64,000 bases of DNA from Pseudomonas entomophila (GTDB lineage: Bacteria > Pseudomonadota > Gammaproteobacteria > Pseudomonadales > Pseudomonadaceae), in assembly GCF_029478665.1 (NCBI RefSeq), contig NZ_JARPQB010000007.1:1-64000 (forward strand). Reading direction: 5' to 3'. Position 1 is the stretch's first letter, and each line of letters begins with the position of its first letter. This document shows, piece after piece, positions 1-6,108 of the stretch. The translations under genes were made by a program, and so were the position numbers. The notes under the pieces were generated by a model. The model was not told the DNA's origin and did no database searches. It saw only the letters and a program-made list of their open reading frames with translations.

Positions 1-39
1 CTGGCGGCGGTGCCTACGACATTACTTTTCGTACACTGC

Positions 40-714
40 CTAGGAGTGAGTAAGGGAGAGCTTGCTGATGATGCAGATCGATCCATCACTGGCGGGAGTG
101 GTGTCCGAGTAGTCGACCTGGTTGTAGATGCCCCCGTGGAAATTCAGGCGGGAAGAGCGCCAGGAGCTATCCAGCAACAACCTGCCGGATGATCTGGCCC
201 GGCCGTTACATTCAGCAGTCACCGTCAAGGCGCCCGAGGCAAGGACGCGAATGGTGACCCTAAACTTCGCGCCAAGCGGGACGGACTCGAGCAGGGTGGT
301 GTTAACCGGTTCTCCTTGATTGAACGTCTTGCGGAACCCCATGGTGATGTCGCCCTCGTTCCAGAAGACCTTCACCGGCGGGCTGTCGTCGTCCTCTACA
401 TGCAGCTGCGAGACGACAACCTTCTGTGCAGAGTTGACCTTGGTCAGCGTCATTTCTTGCAGGTTGATGTGCTCGGCAGCGCTCGCCAGCGACCAGTACA
501 CCGGCTCTTTCCATTCGCATCTTGTGCGGTGCGTGCTCTTGCTCGAGGCTCCCTTGGTGGGCGCCGTGAAGCGAACGGAACCATCGGGCAAGGCCGTGAC
601 GATTTTCGGGAACTGCGCGATCGCCTCTGCACCGCTCAGCTCAAGGGCGACAGGGTTGGTCGAGGATGTGGCCACGGGGGTCGTGATCGTTAATCTGCTG
701 ATGTTTACGGTCAT
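40..714 (-). CDS. PL7 alginate-lyase-like protein (prophage leftward operon)
   Basis: A 224-residue protein resembling polysaccharide lyase family 7 (alginate_lyase2, jelly-roll). The three family signatures are recognisable but altered: RTRCEW (about residue 62) where lyases have R-S/T-E-L-R, QLH (about 103) for the catalytic Q-I-H, and LNFHGGIYNQ (about 190) for YFKAGxYxQ. No signal peptide is visible, so a chromosomal secreted lyase is less likely than a phage product. It is the first gene left of the OL/PL-like region, behind a 325-base leader. PL7 members cleave alginate by beta-elimination; whether this one is active is uncertain because the RxELR motif is degenerate. It may be a depolymerase-like cargo gene. 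Confidence 0.6.
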   Translation of the reverse strand: MTVNISRLTITTPVATSSTNPVALELSGAEAIAQFPKIVTALPDGSVRFTAPTKGASSKSTHRTRCEWKEPVYWSLASAAEHINLQEMTLTKVNSAQKVVVSQLHVEDDDSPPVKVFWNEGDITMGFRKTFNQGEPVNTTLLESVPLGAKFRVTIRVLASGALTVTAECNGRARSSGRLLLDSSWRSSRLNFHGGIYNQVDYSDTTPASDGSICIISKLSLTHS

Positions 715-730
715 GGTGTTTCTCCATGTT

Positions 731-772
731 GGTTTCCCTGATACCCCTCGCGAGAAGGGTATCTAGGAAACC
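731..772 (-). promoter_or_regulatory. Long interrupted hairpin in leader of the PL7-like gene
   Basis: GGTTTCC (731-737) pairs with GGAAACC (766-772), and GATACCC (740-746) with GGGTATC (757-763). Together they make a stem of about 15 pairs ending roughly 15 bases before the start codon at 714. There is no T tract, so this is not a simple terminator. It could control translation or mark an antitermination (nut-like) element. The rest of the leader (773-1039) shows no convincing gene. Confidence 0.4.
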
Positions 773-1039
773 TGCCGCGACCCGCTACTGGCGTCAGTTG
801 CGCGGCAATCTTCTGGTTGTTCCTCCAGCCGCGGGCCTTTCGGCTTGTTCTCCCGCTGGATAACTGAACTCGGCGCTTTACGCTGCACGCCCGGGGCAGT
901 TGCCACCCCTCTGGACTGTTGAGGCCTGTCCATCGCTGCCTTTGAATCTGGGCCGGTGTCGATCCGGCAGGGCGTGTCGCTAAAGAGCGGTGAGGCTTGA
1001 GGGCTTCCCGAGGGGCTGTGCAGCGCCTCGGTGAAGTGA

Positions 1040-1067
1040 AATTTAGCCGCAAGCTAAAAGCCGTCAA
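1040..1067 (-). promoter_or_regulatory. PL-like leftward promoter
   Basis: Read leftward, -35 TTGACG (1067-1062), a 16-base spacer and -10 TAAATT (1045-1040). The two CI-type palindromes at 1042-1058 and 1066-1082 cover the -10/spacer and the -35, as operators do at lambda PL. The -10 hexamer is identical to that of the PR-like promoter at 4201-4206. Confidence 0.6.
1042..1058. promoter_or_regulatory. CI/Cro operator, OL1-like
   Basis: TTTAGC-CGCAA-GCTAAA: perfect 6-base arms around a 5-base centre. The same architecture occurs at 4139-4155 and 4188-4204 beside cI and cro. Read in reverse, its flank (TAAATTTCAC) matches that of the 4188-4204 site. Confidence 0.7.
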
Positions 1068-1082
1068 TAGCTCGGGGCTAAA
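1066..1082. promoter_or_regulatory. CI/Cro operator, OL2-like
   Basis: AATAGC-TCGGG-GCTAAA: one perfect and one 4/6 arm with the same 5-base centre. It overlaps the -35 of the leftward promoter. Confidence 0.55.
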
Positions 1083-1148
1083 TTATTTTCGCTTGGCGAC
1101 AAACAGCCGGCTGAGCCGTTTTGACAGCGGCTTCGCCTTTACGCTTCG

Positions 1149-1165
1149 TTTAGCACTGAGCTATG
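1149..1165. promoter_or_regulatory. CI/Cro operator, OL3-like
   Basis: TTTAGC-ACTGA-GCTATG: one perfect and one 4/6 arm. It lies over the probable -10 (TATGAT, 1162-1167) of the rightward DUF1654 gene, so CI could silence that gene. Confidence 0.5.
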
Positions 1166-1177
1166 ATTCTAACGCAC

Positions 1178-1193
1178 CTGTACGGATATACAG
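1178..1193. promoter_or_regulatory. LexA box upstream of DUF1654 gene
   Basis: CTG-TACGGATATA-CAG fits the gamma-proteobacterial SOS box CTG-N10-CAG with an AT-rich centre. It ends 15 bases before the start codon at 1209, downstream of the probable -10, where bound LexA would block transcription. Two more boxes in this prophage (10439-10454, 44187-44202) have the same form. Confidence 0.75.
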
Positions 1194-1208
1194 TAATGGA
1201 GGTAGGAA

Positions 1209-1532
1209 ATGGCAGCAGTACTCGAAGACACCTCAATGGCCGCGCGCCCCGAACTGATAGGCCTGGAGCGCCTTGGTTTGCGGGTGTCTGCGATGATCAA
1301 CTCGCCGCTGGCGCAGTTGGGGAGGAGGGTGCTGATCCACCGACTGGACACAGATTGTGATCAGGACTGGGAGGCAATCATGGAACTGCTGGCCGAGACT
1401 GACGGCCTGGATATAACCTTCTGCGATGATGGATCGGTGATCCTGCAGTGGGAAAAGCCGGAAGTTGAAATGCGTCAGGCGCCGGAGCAGGACGAGGAGG
1501 GGGGAGGGCTGGGCGAGGAGCCACCTTTCTGA
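1209..1532 (+). CDS. DUF1654 family protein
   Basis: A 107-residue protein. Residues about 18-78 match the DUF1654 pattern known from Pseudomonas and its phages: GLRVSAMINSPLAQLGRRVLIHRLD, then DWE, then a short beta-rich end finishing ILQW. The tail is acidic and low-complexity (EQDEEGGG). Family function is unknown to me. The start has a good ribosome site (GGAGGTAGGAA). A LexA box and a CI-type operator sit directly upstream, so expression should need both SOS induction and loss of CI. It reads toward, and is separated by a bidirectional terminator from, the leftward kinase operon. Confidence 0.8.
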   Translation: MAAVLEDTSMAARPELIGLERLGLRVSAMINSPLAQLGRRVLIHRLDTDCDQDWEAIMELLAETDGLDITFCDDGSVILQWEKPEVEMRQAPEQDEEGGGLGEEPPF

Positions 1533-1541
1533 CTGGCATGA

Positions 1542-1566
1542 AAAAGCCCGCGTAGAGCGGGCTTTT
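1542..1566. terminator. Bidirectional terminator between DUF1654 gene and kinase operon
   Basis: AAAAGCCCGC-GTAGA-GCGGGCTTTT: a 10-pair stem with A/T tracts on both sides. It serves the rightward DUF1654 gene and the leftward immunity operon. Confidence 0.85.
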
Positions 1567-1593
1567 GATCTCCGATACCTGCAGCTTTGTGAG

Positions 1594-1749
1594 CTAATCC
1601 TTTTCGCGCCTCTTGACGTAGTGTCCTTCGAGCCAGAACTCAAATTTCACCTCTGTTTCTTTGGCTCGCGATTTGGACTTGGTTGGATTCGGCGCAGAAA
1701 GCGACTCTCGCGTCTCATAGGCGCGTTTATCGTTTCTGATCGGTCGCAT
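1594..1749 (-). CDS. Small basic protein, third gene of the immunity-region operon
   Basis: A 51-residue, lysine/arginine-rich protein beginning MRPIRNDKRAYETRESL and ending in a mixed aromatic-basic segment (FEFWLEGHYVKRREKD). The start is chosen because its ATG overlaps the kinase stop codon as TGATG (1747-1751), a strong sign of translational coupling. I do not recognise the family. Position suggests a kinase partner, substrate or antidote, but nothing in the sequence proves it. The next element downstream is the terminator at 1542-1566, so this is the last gene of the operon. Confidence 0.6.
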   Translation of the reverse strand: MRPIRNDKRAYETRESLSAPNPTKSKSRAKETEVKFEFWLEGHYVKRREKD

Positions 1750-2771
1750 CAGTGGTCTCCAAGAAATTTCTTGATTTTTGCGGATGTGAGCTTCCCGCAT
1801 GCATCTGCAATCTTAGACCATCGGCCTTCACCTTTTCTCTTTTGTCCGACGGCCGTACCATCCTCACCGACCTCAAGCAGGAACTCGTGGGTACTGGTTA
1901 CTTTGGTCCACCGCCGCCTTCCATCAACGACCTCGTATCTCCAATCTATAAGATTGTCGTCAATTTTCGAAAGGTCATTGGATACCTCCAAGACCGATTG
2001 ATATCTCGTCGCTAGATCCACTTGAAGGCATTTTGCAATGATTTTTCCGAGTCGCGATGGAATATGTTCTAGTGTTATCCTCGCGGGGAAAGTTCCATCG
2101 CAAACTGCCACCCCAAGCTCCTCTAGAGAGGTGAAGGTGCTTAGCTGGTCATGGAAATTTTCATCGCCGACTACTAGCCGGTAAAGCGTTAGGCCGAGCT
2201 GGTATATGTCATACTGGGATGTGAACTCTTTAACCGTAAACCATTCGGGAGCCATGTGCTTGATATACATGCCTAGCGGAGTGGCAAGGTCATCTTCGCT
2301 AATTAGCCTCGCAAGTCCAAAATCAGACACTAAAGCTTCATTTCGATCCGACAACAATATGTTGTCAGGTTTTATATCGAAATGAATAAGTCCTTTGGAG
2401 TGGACGTTGTGGAGGCCAGCAGCAATCTGGATGCTGTATCTGATAATTTCTCTTATGCTGAGGTTGTTTTTTTCGGCATGGGATTTCAGTGAGCCATTTT
2501 TGTAGAATGGCAGAGCTAGATAAATATTGTCTTCGCAAGCACACGCATATTGAATCTGCACTACATGTGGGTGAGCTGCTCGATAAAGTGAGCGCGACTC
2601 ATTAAAGAACTCATCTGCATTTGCAGAGTTCGTCTTAGGAATGACCTTGATCACAAGCTCGGCATCAAGGTTTTCGTCGTGAGCTAAGAATGCTTGGGAG
2701 TTTTTTCCTTCTTGGCCAATTTCCTTAATGAACCGAAAGCTGACCTCAGCTTTGTTGTAAAGGCTATACAT
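1749..2771 (-). CDS. Eukaryotic-like Ser/Thr protein kinase in the prophage immunity region
   Basis: 340 residues from MYSLYN. The start at 2771 is chosen because upstream codons lie inside the previous gene (8-base overlap). Kinase elements appear in order: degenerate glycine loop GQEGKNS (19-25), VAIK-type Lys42 in LVIKVI, helix-C Glu58, catalytic loop IHFDIKPDN (129-137, HFD in place of HRD), SDFG (149-152), and APE (174-176) in KHMAPEWF. All catalytic residues are present, so activity is plausible. Residues 276-340 form an extra Trp- and Lys-rich domain I cannot place. There is no membrane segment. AT-rich codon use contrasts with flanking phage genes. Probably lysogen-expressed with cI; a phage-exclusion role is inferred from position only. 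Confidence 0.85.
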   Translation of the reverse strand: MYSLYNKAEVSFRFIKEIGQEGKNSQAFLAHDENLDAELVIKVIPKTNSANADEFFNESRSLYRAAHPHVVQIQYACACEDNIYLALPFYKNGSLKSHAEKNNLSIREIIRYSIQIAAGLHNVHSKGLIHFDIKPDNILLSDRNEALVSDFGLARLISEDDLATPLGMYIKHMAPEWFTVKEFTSQYDIYQLGLTLYRLVVGDENFHDQLSTFTSLEELGVAVCDGTFPARITLEHIPSRLGKIIAKCLQVDLATRYQSVLEVSNDLSKIDDNLIDWRYEVVDGRRRWTKVTSTHEFLLEVGEDGTAVGQKRKGEGRWSKIADACGKLTSAKIKKFLGDH

Positions 2772-3219
2772 TGCTGGCCCCCATGGCGCACAGCGCCGCC
2801 TCGCGCTCTTCCTTAGACAAGTCATCCCATCCTTCAAAACCTTCGAGGCTCTTGCTGCCATCCACTAAAAGCTTGAAGTCCGTTCTTGGGATTCCAGCTT
2901 TAGCCGAGATATTAGAGATCTGGCCTACGTAATAGGATTGTATATCGCTACTGGCGAATGCTTCCTGTATCACACCTTCAATTTGTACACGAGAAATCGT
3001 GATCGACTGCGCTGTGGCTTCAAGTGTCCGAATGCCAGCGTGTGTTACTTTGTATTCACGCAGAATATCTAGAATGTGAAGCCTTATGTGCTTGAGTTGC
3101 TCTGGCGCGGCGAGCGCTTTTGGAACAACAATGGAGGATATATTTTTTACATTATTTTCTTTGGGGTCAAAAATGCAAAATGTCACTTCTGATGGTGATG
3201 CCCTGACTCCTAAATTCAT
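2764..3219 (-). CDS. RNase H/RuvC-fold-like protein (DUF3010-like), kinase partner
   Basis: A 151-residue protein with the outline of small RuvC/RNase H-fold proteins. It has an N-terminal beta hairpin (NLGVRASPSEVTFCIFD), a helix then strand with a conserved acid (GIRTLEATA, Glu67), a basic-plus-EGV segment (SRVQIEGVIQEA) and an acidic C-terminal helix. The first catalytic Asp expected in LGxDP is replaced by Arg6 (LGVRASP), so it may be a non-catalytic scaffold. It has a ribosome site (AGGAG, 12 bases before ATG) and overlaps the kinase gene by 8 bases. It begins 72 bases after the cI stop with no terminator between. Fold assignment is tentative. Confidence 0.6.
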   Translation of the reverse strand: MNLGVRASPSEVTFCIFDPKENNVKNISSIVVPKALAAPEQLKHIRLHILDILREYKVTHAGIRTLEATAQSITISRVQIEGVIQEAFASSDIQSYYVGQISNISAKAGIPRTDFKLLVDGSKSLEGFEGWDDLSKEEREAALCAMGASNV

Positions 3220-3291
3220 CCCTGATACTCCTATGTGTGAGTCGCATTAAAAATTTCTGTACTTCAATTACTTCAAGTTGTTGCGGCAGAT

Positions 3292-4119
3292 TCAAACTAG
3301 GTTGGCGTTCCAAACAAGCAGCACCCGCGCCTGAATGTAGGTCTCCTCTCGCCTGATCATCCGGTCCTTGTGCTTGCTGTTGTCCGAGATCATTTCAAAG
3401 TGATCCTCGTCGGCGATCTGCAGGCGTTTGATGTAGATGTGATCGCCCCAAGAGAACAGGTAGATCCCATCGCCGACGAACTCGCGGATGCTTACGTCTA
3501 CGATCAGAGGGTCCCGATGCTTGATCGTGGGCTCCATCGACTGGCCCCAGCCGGTGACCAGCTTCAGGTGGAAGTGCTCGTTGAACTCCACGCCGAGCTC
3601 GCGCAGGTGCCGCGGACTGACGCGCACGTCTTGGAGCATTTCCGGGTAGTCCTGTACAGCCTGGCCGCCGCCCATTGCCGCTCGGATGTCGTAGTGGGCG
3701 ATCCACACTTCATCACCCACTAGGCCCGGGCGGGAGAAGTCGGCGGTGATGACGTTGGTGGCTGCCGGCTCCTCGGCCGCTGCCAGCAACCGCTGCCGCG
3801 TCTCTTCCGGGATTCCCTTACCGCTCTTCGCCAGCATCTGCTTGACCAGGTCGGCGGCCGATTTCCCGCCGGCATCTGAGCCCGGAAATGCTGCGGGTTG
3901 CTCATCATTCGAAGGGATTGAGTCGAACCATCCGCGGGGCAGGCCTTCGATGCCCTCGATCCGCCGGGCAACATCGTCGCCCAGGTTCTTCGCGGTCTTG
4001 TCCGAAAGGATTTGGCTCAGGTGCGCAGGCGCCATCCCCCAGCGCTCGGCGCAGGCCCCCTTTCTTTGCCGGCCAATCAGCTTGACCAGGTTGTGCTTGC
4101 GAATCTCGTAGATATCCAT
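3292..4119 (-). CDS. cI: CI-type prophage repressor with S24 (LexA-like) autocleavage domain
   Basis: 275 residues from MDIYEI. The N-terminal HTH (about 8-60; LSQILSDKTAKNLGDD) binds operators and the C-terminal S24 domain dimerises and self-cleaves. Catalytic Ser194 (GWGQSMEPT) and Lys231 (YIKR) are present, and a plausible cleavage site is AAMGGG (147-152). RecA-stimulated cleavage would induce the prophage. The start at 4119 is preferred over an upstream ATG because operators and the PRM-like promoter occupy 4137-4204. There is almost no Shine-Dalgarno, recalling the leaderless lambda cI message. It is divergent from cro and followed by the RuvC-like/kinase genes. Confidence 0.92.
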   Translation of the reverse strand: MDIYEIRKHNLVKLIGRQRKGACAERWGMAPAHLSQILSDKTAKNLGDDVARRIEGIEGLPRGWFDSIPSNDEQPAAFPGSDAGGKSAADLVKQMLAKSGKGIPEETRQRLLAAAEEPAATNVITADFSRPGLVGDEVWIAHYDIRAAMGGGQAVQDYPEMLQDVRVSPRHLRELGVEFNEHFHLKLVTGWGQSMEPTIKHRDPLIVDVSIREFVGDGIYLFSWGDHIYIKRLQIADEDHFEMISDNSKHKDRMIRREETYIQARVLLVWNANLV

Positions 4120-4136
4120 GACGCGAAGAATGCCAG

Positions 4137-4164
4137 TGTTTAGCTGACTGCTAAATGTGCGCAA
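4137..4164 (-). promoter_or_regulatory. PRM-like promoter for cI
   Basis: Read leftward, -35 TTGCGC (4164-4159), a 16-base spacer and weak -10 TAAACA (4142-4137). The operator at 4139-4155 covers the -10 and spacer. Transcription would start about 10 bases before the cI ATG. Confidence 0.4.
4139..4155. promoter_or_regulatory. CI/Cro operator, OR3-like
   Basis: TTTAGC-TGACT-GCTAAA: perfect 6-base arms with a 5-base centre. It is the operator nearest cI and overlaps the PRM-like -10. Confidence 0.7.
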
Positions 4165-4171
4165 GGCTAAA
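4155..4171. promoter_or_regulatory. CI/Cro operator, OR2-like (degenerate)
   Basis: ATGTGC-GCAAG-GCTAAA: one perfect arm and one 3/6 arm, abutting the OR3-like site. A weak middle operator fits cooperative repressor binding. Confidence 0.45.
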
Positions 4172-4177
4172 TTCTCC

Positions 4178-4206
4178 TTGCTCAAAAATTAGCCGTAAGC
4201 TAAATT
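4178..4206 (+). promoter_or_regulatory. PR-like rightward promoter
   Basis: -35 TTGCTC (4178-4183), a 17-base spacer, -10 TAAATT (4201-4206). The operator at 4188-4204 covers spacer and -10. It drives cro and the early replication genes. Confidence 0.6.
4188..4204. promoter_or_regulatory. CI/Cro operator, OR1-like
   Basis: ATTAGC-CGTAA-GCTAAA: arms match at 5/6 and 6/6, same spacing as the other sites. It sits inside the PR-like promoter. Confidence 0.65.
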
Positions 4207-4232
4207 TCACTCTATGTGTAAGGAGAACCCTC

Positions 4233-4469
4233 ATGAATGATCACCTCCGTGAATGGTTGGGCAGGGCCACGAACGAGCGTCGGCAGCAGGTCGCAGCCGA
4301 CGCAAAGACCACTGTCGGCCACCTGTGGCAGCTCGCAGGTGGTCACCGGAAGGCCTCTACCGAGCTTGCTGAACGACTGCAGGACGCTTCGAACGGTGAA
4401 ATCACCATCGCTGGCTTGCGACCTGACCTCATCCCATTTGCCCGAAAGGCGCTGAAAGGAGCTGCGTAG
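4233..4469 (+). CDS. cro: Cro/YdaS-like early repressor
   Basis: A 78-residue HTH protein. The segment VAADAKTTVGHLWQLAGGHRKASTELAERLQ (18-48) has the YdaS/Cro pattern, in which a helix-turn-helix is followed by a helix naming the operator-bound residues. The start at 4233 follows AAGGAG (4220-4225) by seven bases; the frame is open further upstream but that part overlaps the operators. It is the first rightward gene, divergent from cI, and would compete with CI for the shared operators to commit to lytic growth. Confidence 0.85.
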   Translation: MNDHLREWLGRATNERRQQVAADAKTTVGHLWQLAGGHRKASTELAERLQDASNGEITIAGLRPDLIPFARKALKGAA

Positions 4470-4534
4470 GTGCAGTCCACATTTTCCCCAAAGGGGCATC
4501 TGGCCACCACGGAAACAGCGAAGAGGTTTTACGA

Positions 4535-4957
4535 ATGGACGAGTTTCTGAGAGCCACGCAAAGCGCGGTTCTAGACGGGGAGGCCAAAGTCTTGGCTTCG
4601 AAAATGGGCGTGCCACACGTAAGTCTCCTTCAGCGCGCCAACCCAGACAACGATGCTCATCGGCTCACGATCGAGCACCTGTTCGGGATTCTGCTTCATA
4701 CCGGTGACATGCGGCCGCTGGCGGCTCTCGCCAGTGAGTTTGGCTTTGACCTGGTGCCGAAGGTCGCCCCGGAGCCCCAGGGGCTCACTGCATCGTTGAT
4801 CAACGTCGGTAAAGAGGTCGCGGATTTGACGATCGCCGTGCACAACGCTCTTGAAGACAAACACGTCAGCGCTTTTGAAAAGGGCCAGATCAAGGTCGAG
4901 ATCGAGCACGTCAGGCAGAGCCTGGATGTGATGGCGTCTTCGGTAAGGGCGGCGTAA
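4535..4957 (+). CDS. CII-like phage regulatory protein
   Basis: A 140-residue protein of the phage regulatory CII/CP76 type. It has an N-terminal DNA-binding segment with MGVPHVSLLQRANP and RLTIEHLFGILLHTGD, then a C-terminal helical oligomerisation part with VADLTIAVHNALED. In related phages the protein activates lysogenic promoters such as that of the repressor. Position after cro agrees. The ribosome site is AAGAGG. A hairpin terminator follows at 5029-5052. Confidence 0.8.
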   Translation: MDEFLRATQSAVLDGEAKVLASKMGVPHVSLLQRANPDNDAHRLTIEHLFGILLHTGDMRPLAALASEFGFDLVPKVAPEPQGLTASLINVGKEVADLTIAVHNALEDKHVSAFEKGQIKVEIEHVRQSLDVMASSVRAA

Positions 4958-5028
4958 TTCCGCGAATGCGCGGGTACCGAATAAGTGCCCTTTGGGTTCG
5001 CACTATGAAGTACGACCCCAGGAACAAA

Positions 5029-5052
5029 AAAACCGCCTGGCGGGGCGGTTTC
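5029..5052 (+). terminator. Early terminator (tR1-like)
   Basis: AACCGCC-TGGC-GGGGCGGTTT preceded by an A run. It lies between the CII-like gene and the initiator, where lambda has a terminator that N overcomes. Its presence also argues that the initiator starts downstream, at 5134. Confidence 0.6.
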
Positions 5053-5133
5053 TTCAACTACAGCTTCGAGGAAGATTATGCATATCTCATCTCCCCATGT
5101 ACAGGCCATGTCCAGGGCCGCGAGGGTGGCGTG

Positions 5134-6108
5134 ATGCAATTCACCGTATCCATCAACCAGGTGAAGGCGTTGGAGTGGGGGCTTAATTCCCAGCAAGCCC
5201 TGCTCTTTGCCTTCGTCTATGCGGCGCCAAGCTGGGCGGTCCCAGTCAAGACTGAGGGCGGTATCTATTTTGCCCTGAGCAAGGCCAAGATCATTGAGGA
5301 ACTGCCGCTGCTGACCGATAAAGCGGACACCGCCTATCGTATGTTGAAGGCGCTGGCAGAAGCCGGACTGATCGATCTGTCGAGCACTTCTAACATCACG
5401 TTGTTCCGCCTGACCAAGAAGGCCCAGGAGTGGAACAAGAAAGAAGATGGGTCGGAAAAATATCCGACCCCACCAAAGAGCCAAGGTCGGAAAAAAATCC
5501 GATCTACCTCGGAAAAAAATCCGAACAAGGTCGGAAAAATCTCCGAGCCAGGGTCGGAAAAAAATCCGACAAATCAAGATACCAGTAATCACGATACCAA
5601 TCAGGATACCAGTCACAGTTCGCAGGGCGGTTCGGACAAGCCGAATCCACCTGCCGGGAATGTGGTGGCACTGATCGCTGTTAGCGGCGACGAGCCACGC
5701 TGCGAAATCCCCGCTGACATGCCGGGGCCGAAGGACACCTCCTGCAAGACCTACAAGGCCTGGGCTAACTACGCGATGGCCTACCGCAAACGCTACAACG
5801 CCTGGCCGGTTTGGAACGCCAAGGCCGGTGGCCAGTTGGGTCAGCTGATCGACCGCCTCGGTATTGACGTTGCTCATCATGTCGCGGCGTTCTTCCTGAA
5901 GATCAACGACGCCAAGCTCATCAACGGCTGCCACAACCTGGGCGACCTGCTGGCCAAGTGTGAGGCCTACCACACCCAGTGGGTGACCAACCGCCAGATG
6001 AACGCAACGACTGCCCGTCAGCAGGAGCACACCCAGGCGAACTTCAGCGCTGCCGAGCAAGCCCTGGAAGCGCTGCGAGCGAAGAGGGCTGCAACCCATG
6101 CTGACTGA
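5134..6108 (+). CDS. Phage replication initiator, O-like, with internal origin
   Basis: 324 residues from ATG 5134. A longer open frame to 4966 exists but spans a terminator. Residues 1-95 look like a winged-helix replication initiator (INQVKALEWGLNSQQALLF, then ALSKAKIIEELPLLTDKADTAYRMLKALAEAGLI). A low-complexity hinge follows (about 100-150) whose DNA holds five palindromic iterons. The C-terminal part is helical. This order of DNA-binding domain, iteron-bearing hinge and partner-binding tail is that of lambda O. It overlaps the next gene by 11 bases, as O and P do. It should melt the origin and recruit the helicase loader. Confidence 0.75.
   Translation: MQFTVSINQVKALEWGLNSQQALLFAFVYAAPSWAVPVKTEGGIYFALSKAKIIEELPLLTDKADTAYRMLKALAEAGLIDLSSTSNITLFRLTKKAQEWNKKEDGSEKYPTPPKSQGRKKIRSTSEKNPNKVGKISEPGSEKNPTNQDTSNHDTNQDTSHSSQGGSDKPNPPAGNVVALIAVSGDEPRCEIPADMPGPKDTSCKTYKAWANYAMAYRKRYNAWPVWNAKAGGQLGQLIDRLGIDVAHHVAAFFLKINDAKLINGCHNLGDLLAKCEAYHTQWVTNRQMNATTARQQEHTQANFSAAEQALEALRAKRAATHAD
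5450..5571. repeat. Five palindromic iterons; probable phage replication origin
   Basis: Five copies of a 20-base dyad with core TCGGAAAAAAATCCGA begin at 5450, 5485, 5507, 5529 and 5552. The last four are spaced 22-23 bases apart, about two helical turns. Copies 1 and 5 are the most symmetrical; copies 3 and 4 differ in the outer bases. They lie inside the initiator gene, where lambda O carries its iterons. They encode recurring SEKNP, GRKKIR and VGKIS in the hinge, so the DNA rather than the protein is the conserved unit. Confidence 0.7.

Noticed and set aside
711..1067. 118-codon leftward frame between the PL7-like gene and the operators
   Set aside because: Starts inside the promoter/operator region, basic shadow-like composition; better read as an untranslated leader.
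5450..5571. CRISPR-like array
   Set aside because: Repeats are 20 bases with 2-3-base gaps and dyad symmetry inside a gene: iterons, not spacer-separated CRISPR repeats. No cas genes in the window.
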